Origin: Chlamydia trachomatis
GTDB taxonomy: Bacteria > Chlamydiota > Chlamydiia > Chlamydiales > Rhabdochlamydiaceae
Direction: 5' to 3'
Length of the DNA stretch: 54,181 nt
Assembly (NCBI GenBank): GCA_945875745.1
Contig: CAMCLJ010000005.1
Coordinates: 1-54,181 of the forward strand
The translations under genes and the position numbers were made by a program. Positions 53,861-54,181 of this stretch are shown one piece after another (position 1 is the first letter of the stretch; every line of letters begins with the position of its first letter). The notes beneath the pieces were generated by a model that did not search any database, was not told the DNA's origin, and was given only the letters and a program-made list of their open reading frames with translations.

Positions 53861-54181
53861 ATGAGCGACTACTACAAGGTACTTGGGGTGACAAAAACTG
53901 CCTCGCCCGAAGAAATCAAAAAAGCGTATCGTAAAAACGCCATTAAATACCACCCAGATAAAAATCCTGGGGATCCTGAAGCTGAAAAACAATTTAAAAA
54001 AATTTCTGAAGCTTACGAAGTCTTAAGTGATGAAAGAAAAAAACAGGTCTACGACCAATATGGCGCAGACGCCCTAAAAGGGGGAGCTGGAATGGGCTCT
54101 GGAGGATTCTCCGGCGGATTTTCATCAATGGAAGAAGCTCTCAGAACCTTTATGGGTGCATTTGGTGGTGGGGGCGGCGGT
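53861..54181 (+). CDS. dnaJ: Chaperone DnaJ, 5' part only
   Basis: 107 codons to the window end. A J domain (1-70) with the HPD motif ([10 protein letters not shown]) that triggers DnaK ATP hydrolysis is followed by the start of the Gly/Phe-rich region ([13 protein letters not shown] and a run of Gly). The zinc and C-terminal domains lie beyond the window. A CIRCE-like operator precedes it. Confidence 0.95.
   Translation, partial: MSDYYKVLGVTKTASPEEIKKAYRKNAIKYHPDKNPGDPEAEKQFKKISEAYEVLSDERKKQVYDQYGADALKGGAGMGSGGFSGGFSSMEEALRTFMGAFGGGGGG

Noticed and set aside
1-54181. CRISPR arrays, insertion sequences or transposases
   Set aside because: No regularly spaced direct repeats, transposase genes or terminal inverted repeats bounding a gene were seen by eye.

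Overview
The window is a stretch of chromosome from a chlamydia, most likely a non-Chlamydiaceae ('environmental') lineage. The evidence is a complete chlamydial-type type III secretion (T3S) cluster in the order CT663-like chaperone, cdsD, cdsE, cdsF, cdsG, cdsI, cdsN, cdsO, cdsP, cdsQ, pkn5 ... cdsC. Around it lie several gene blocks in the order known from Chlamydia: tRNA-Gly/tig/clpP/clpX beside an SNF2 helicase/mreB pair, glyA-clpP-dapF, xerC next to an ABC-F gene, and rnz/lon/tsaB/rpsU/dnaJ. Differences from Chlamydiaceae include a much enlarged secretin, two tandem cdsP-like genes, a cargo insertion inside the T3S cluster, a DUF4116-type repeat protein and several decayed genes.

Layout. 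1-4333: an accessory, decaying region. It holds a pseudogene with in-frame stops, a large DUF4116-like repeat protein on the minus strand, and a pknD-like Ser/Thr kinase remnant that has lost its N-lobe. 4334-8917 (minus): mreB and a SWIM/SNF2 helicase, closely spaced. 9091-12522 (plus): promoter, tRNA-Gly(GCC), tig, clpP, clpX. 12537-15079: a small hypothetical gene, AT-rich spacer with an ankyrin-like scrap, and a two-lobed hydrophobic, Ser-rich protein resembling inclusion membrane (Inc) proteins. 15080-26139 (plus): the T3S operon ending in pkn5. 26153-27344 (minus): a GAMT-like methyltransferase and an exported beta-carbonic anhydrase, placed between pkn5 and cdsC. 27582-33241 (plus): cdsC, a TPR lipoprotein and yidD. 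33278-41967 (minus): der, a second SWIM/SNF2 helicase, dapF, clpP and glyA. 42254-43475 (plus): a coiled-coil zinc-ribbon protein and RNase P RNA. 43483-47547: xerC (minus), then ABC-F ATPase, SpoU methyltransferase and three tiny genes (plus). 47571-52585 (minus): rnz, rhomboid protease, a HldE-type nucleotidyltransferase and lon. 52751-54181 (plus): tsaB, rpsU, and dnaJ cut by the window end.

How the genes fit together. The T3S genes cover the basal body (cdsD, cdsC), needle and rod (cdsF, cdsI), their small chaperones (cdsE, cdsG), the ATPase and stalk (cdsN, cdsO), length control (cdsP), the C-ring (cdsQ) and a kinase regulator (pkn5). Proteostasis is strongly represented: tig, two clpP, clpX, lon, rhomboid and dnaJ, with a CIRCE-like operator before dnaJ. 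glyA and dapF belong to folate/peptidoglycan metabolism and, in Chlamydia, also supply racemase activities that connect to the MreB-driven peptidoglycan ring.

The observations most worth following up are: the Pkn5 C-terminal half, which reads as a degenerate SpoIIE/PP2C-type phosphatase domain fused to a T3S kinase; the secretin with ten tandem N-domain repeats; the tandem cdsP paralogues; the CIRCE-like element upstream of dnaJ; and a 14-bp stem-loop between cdsG and cdsI.
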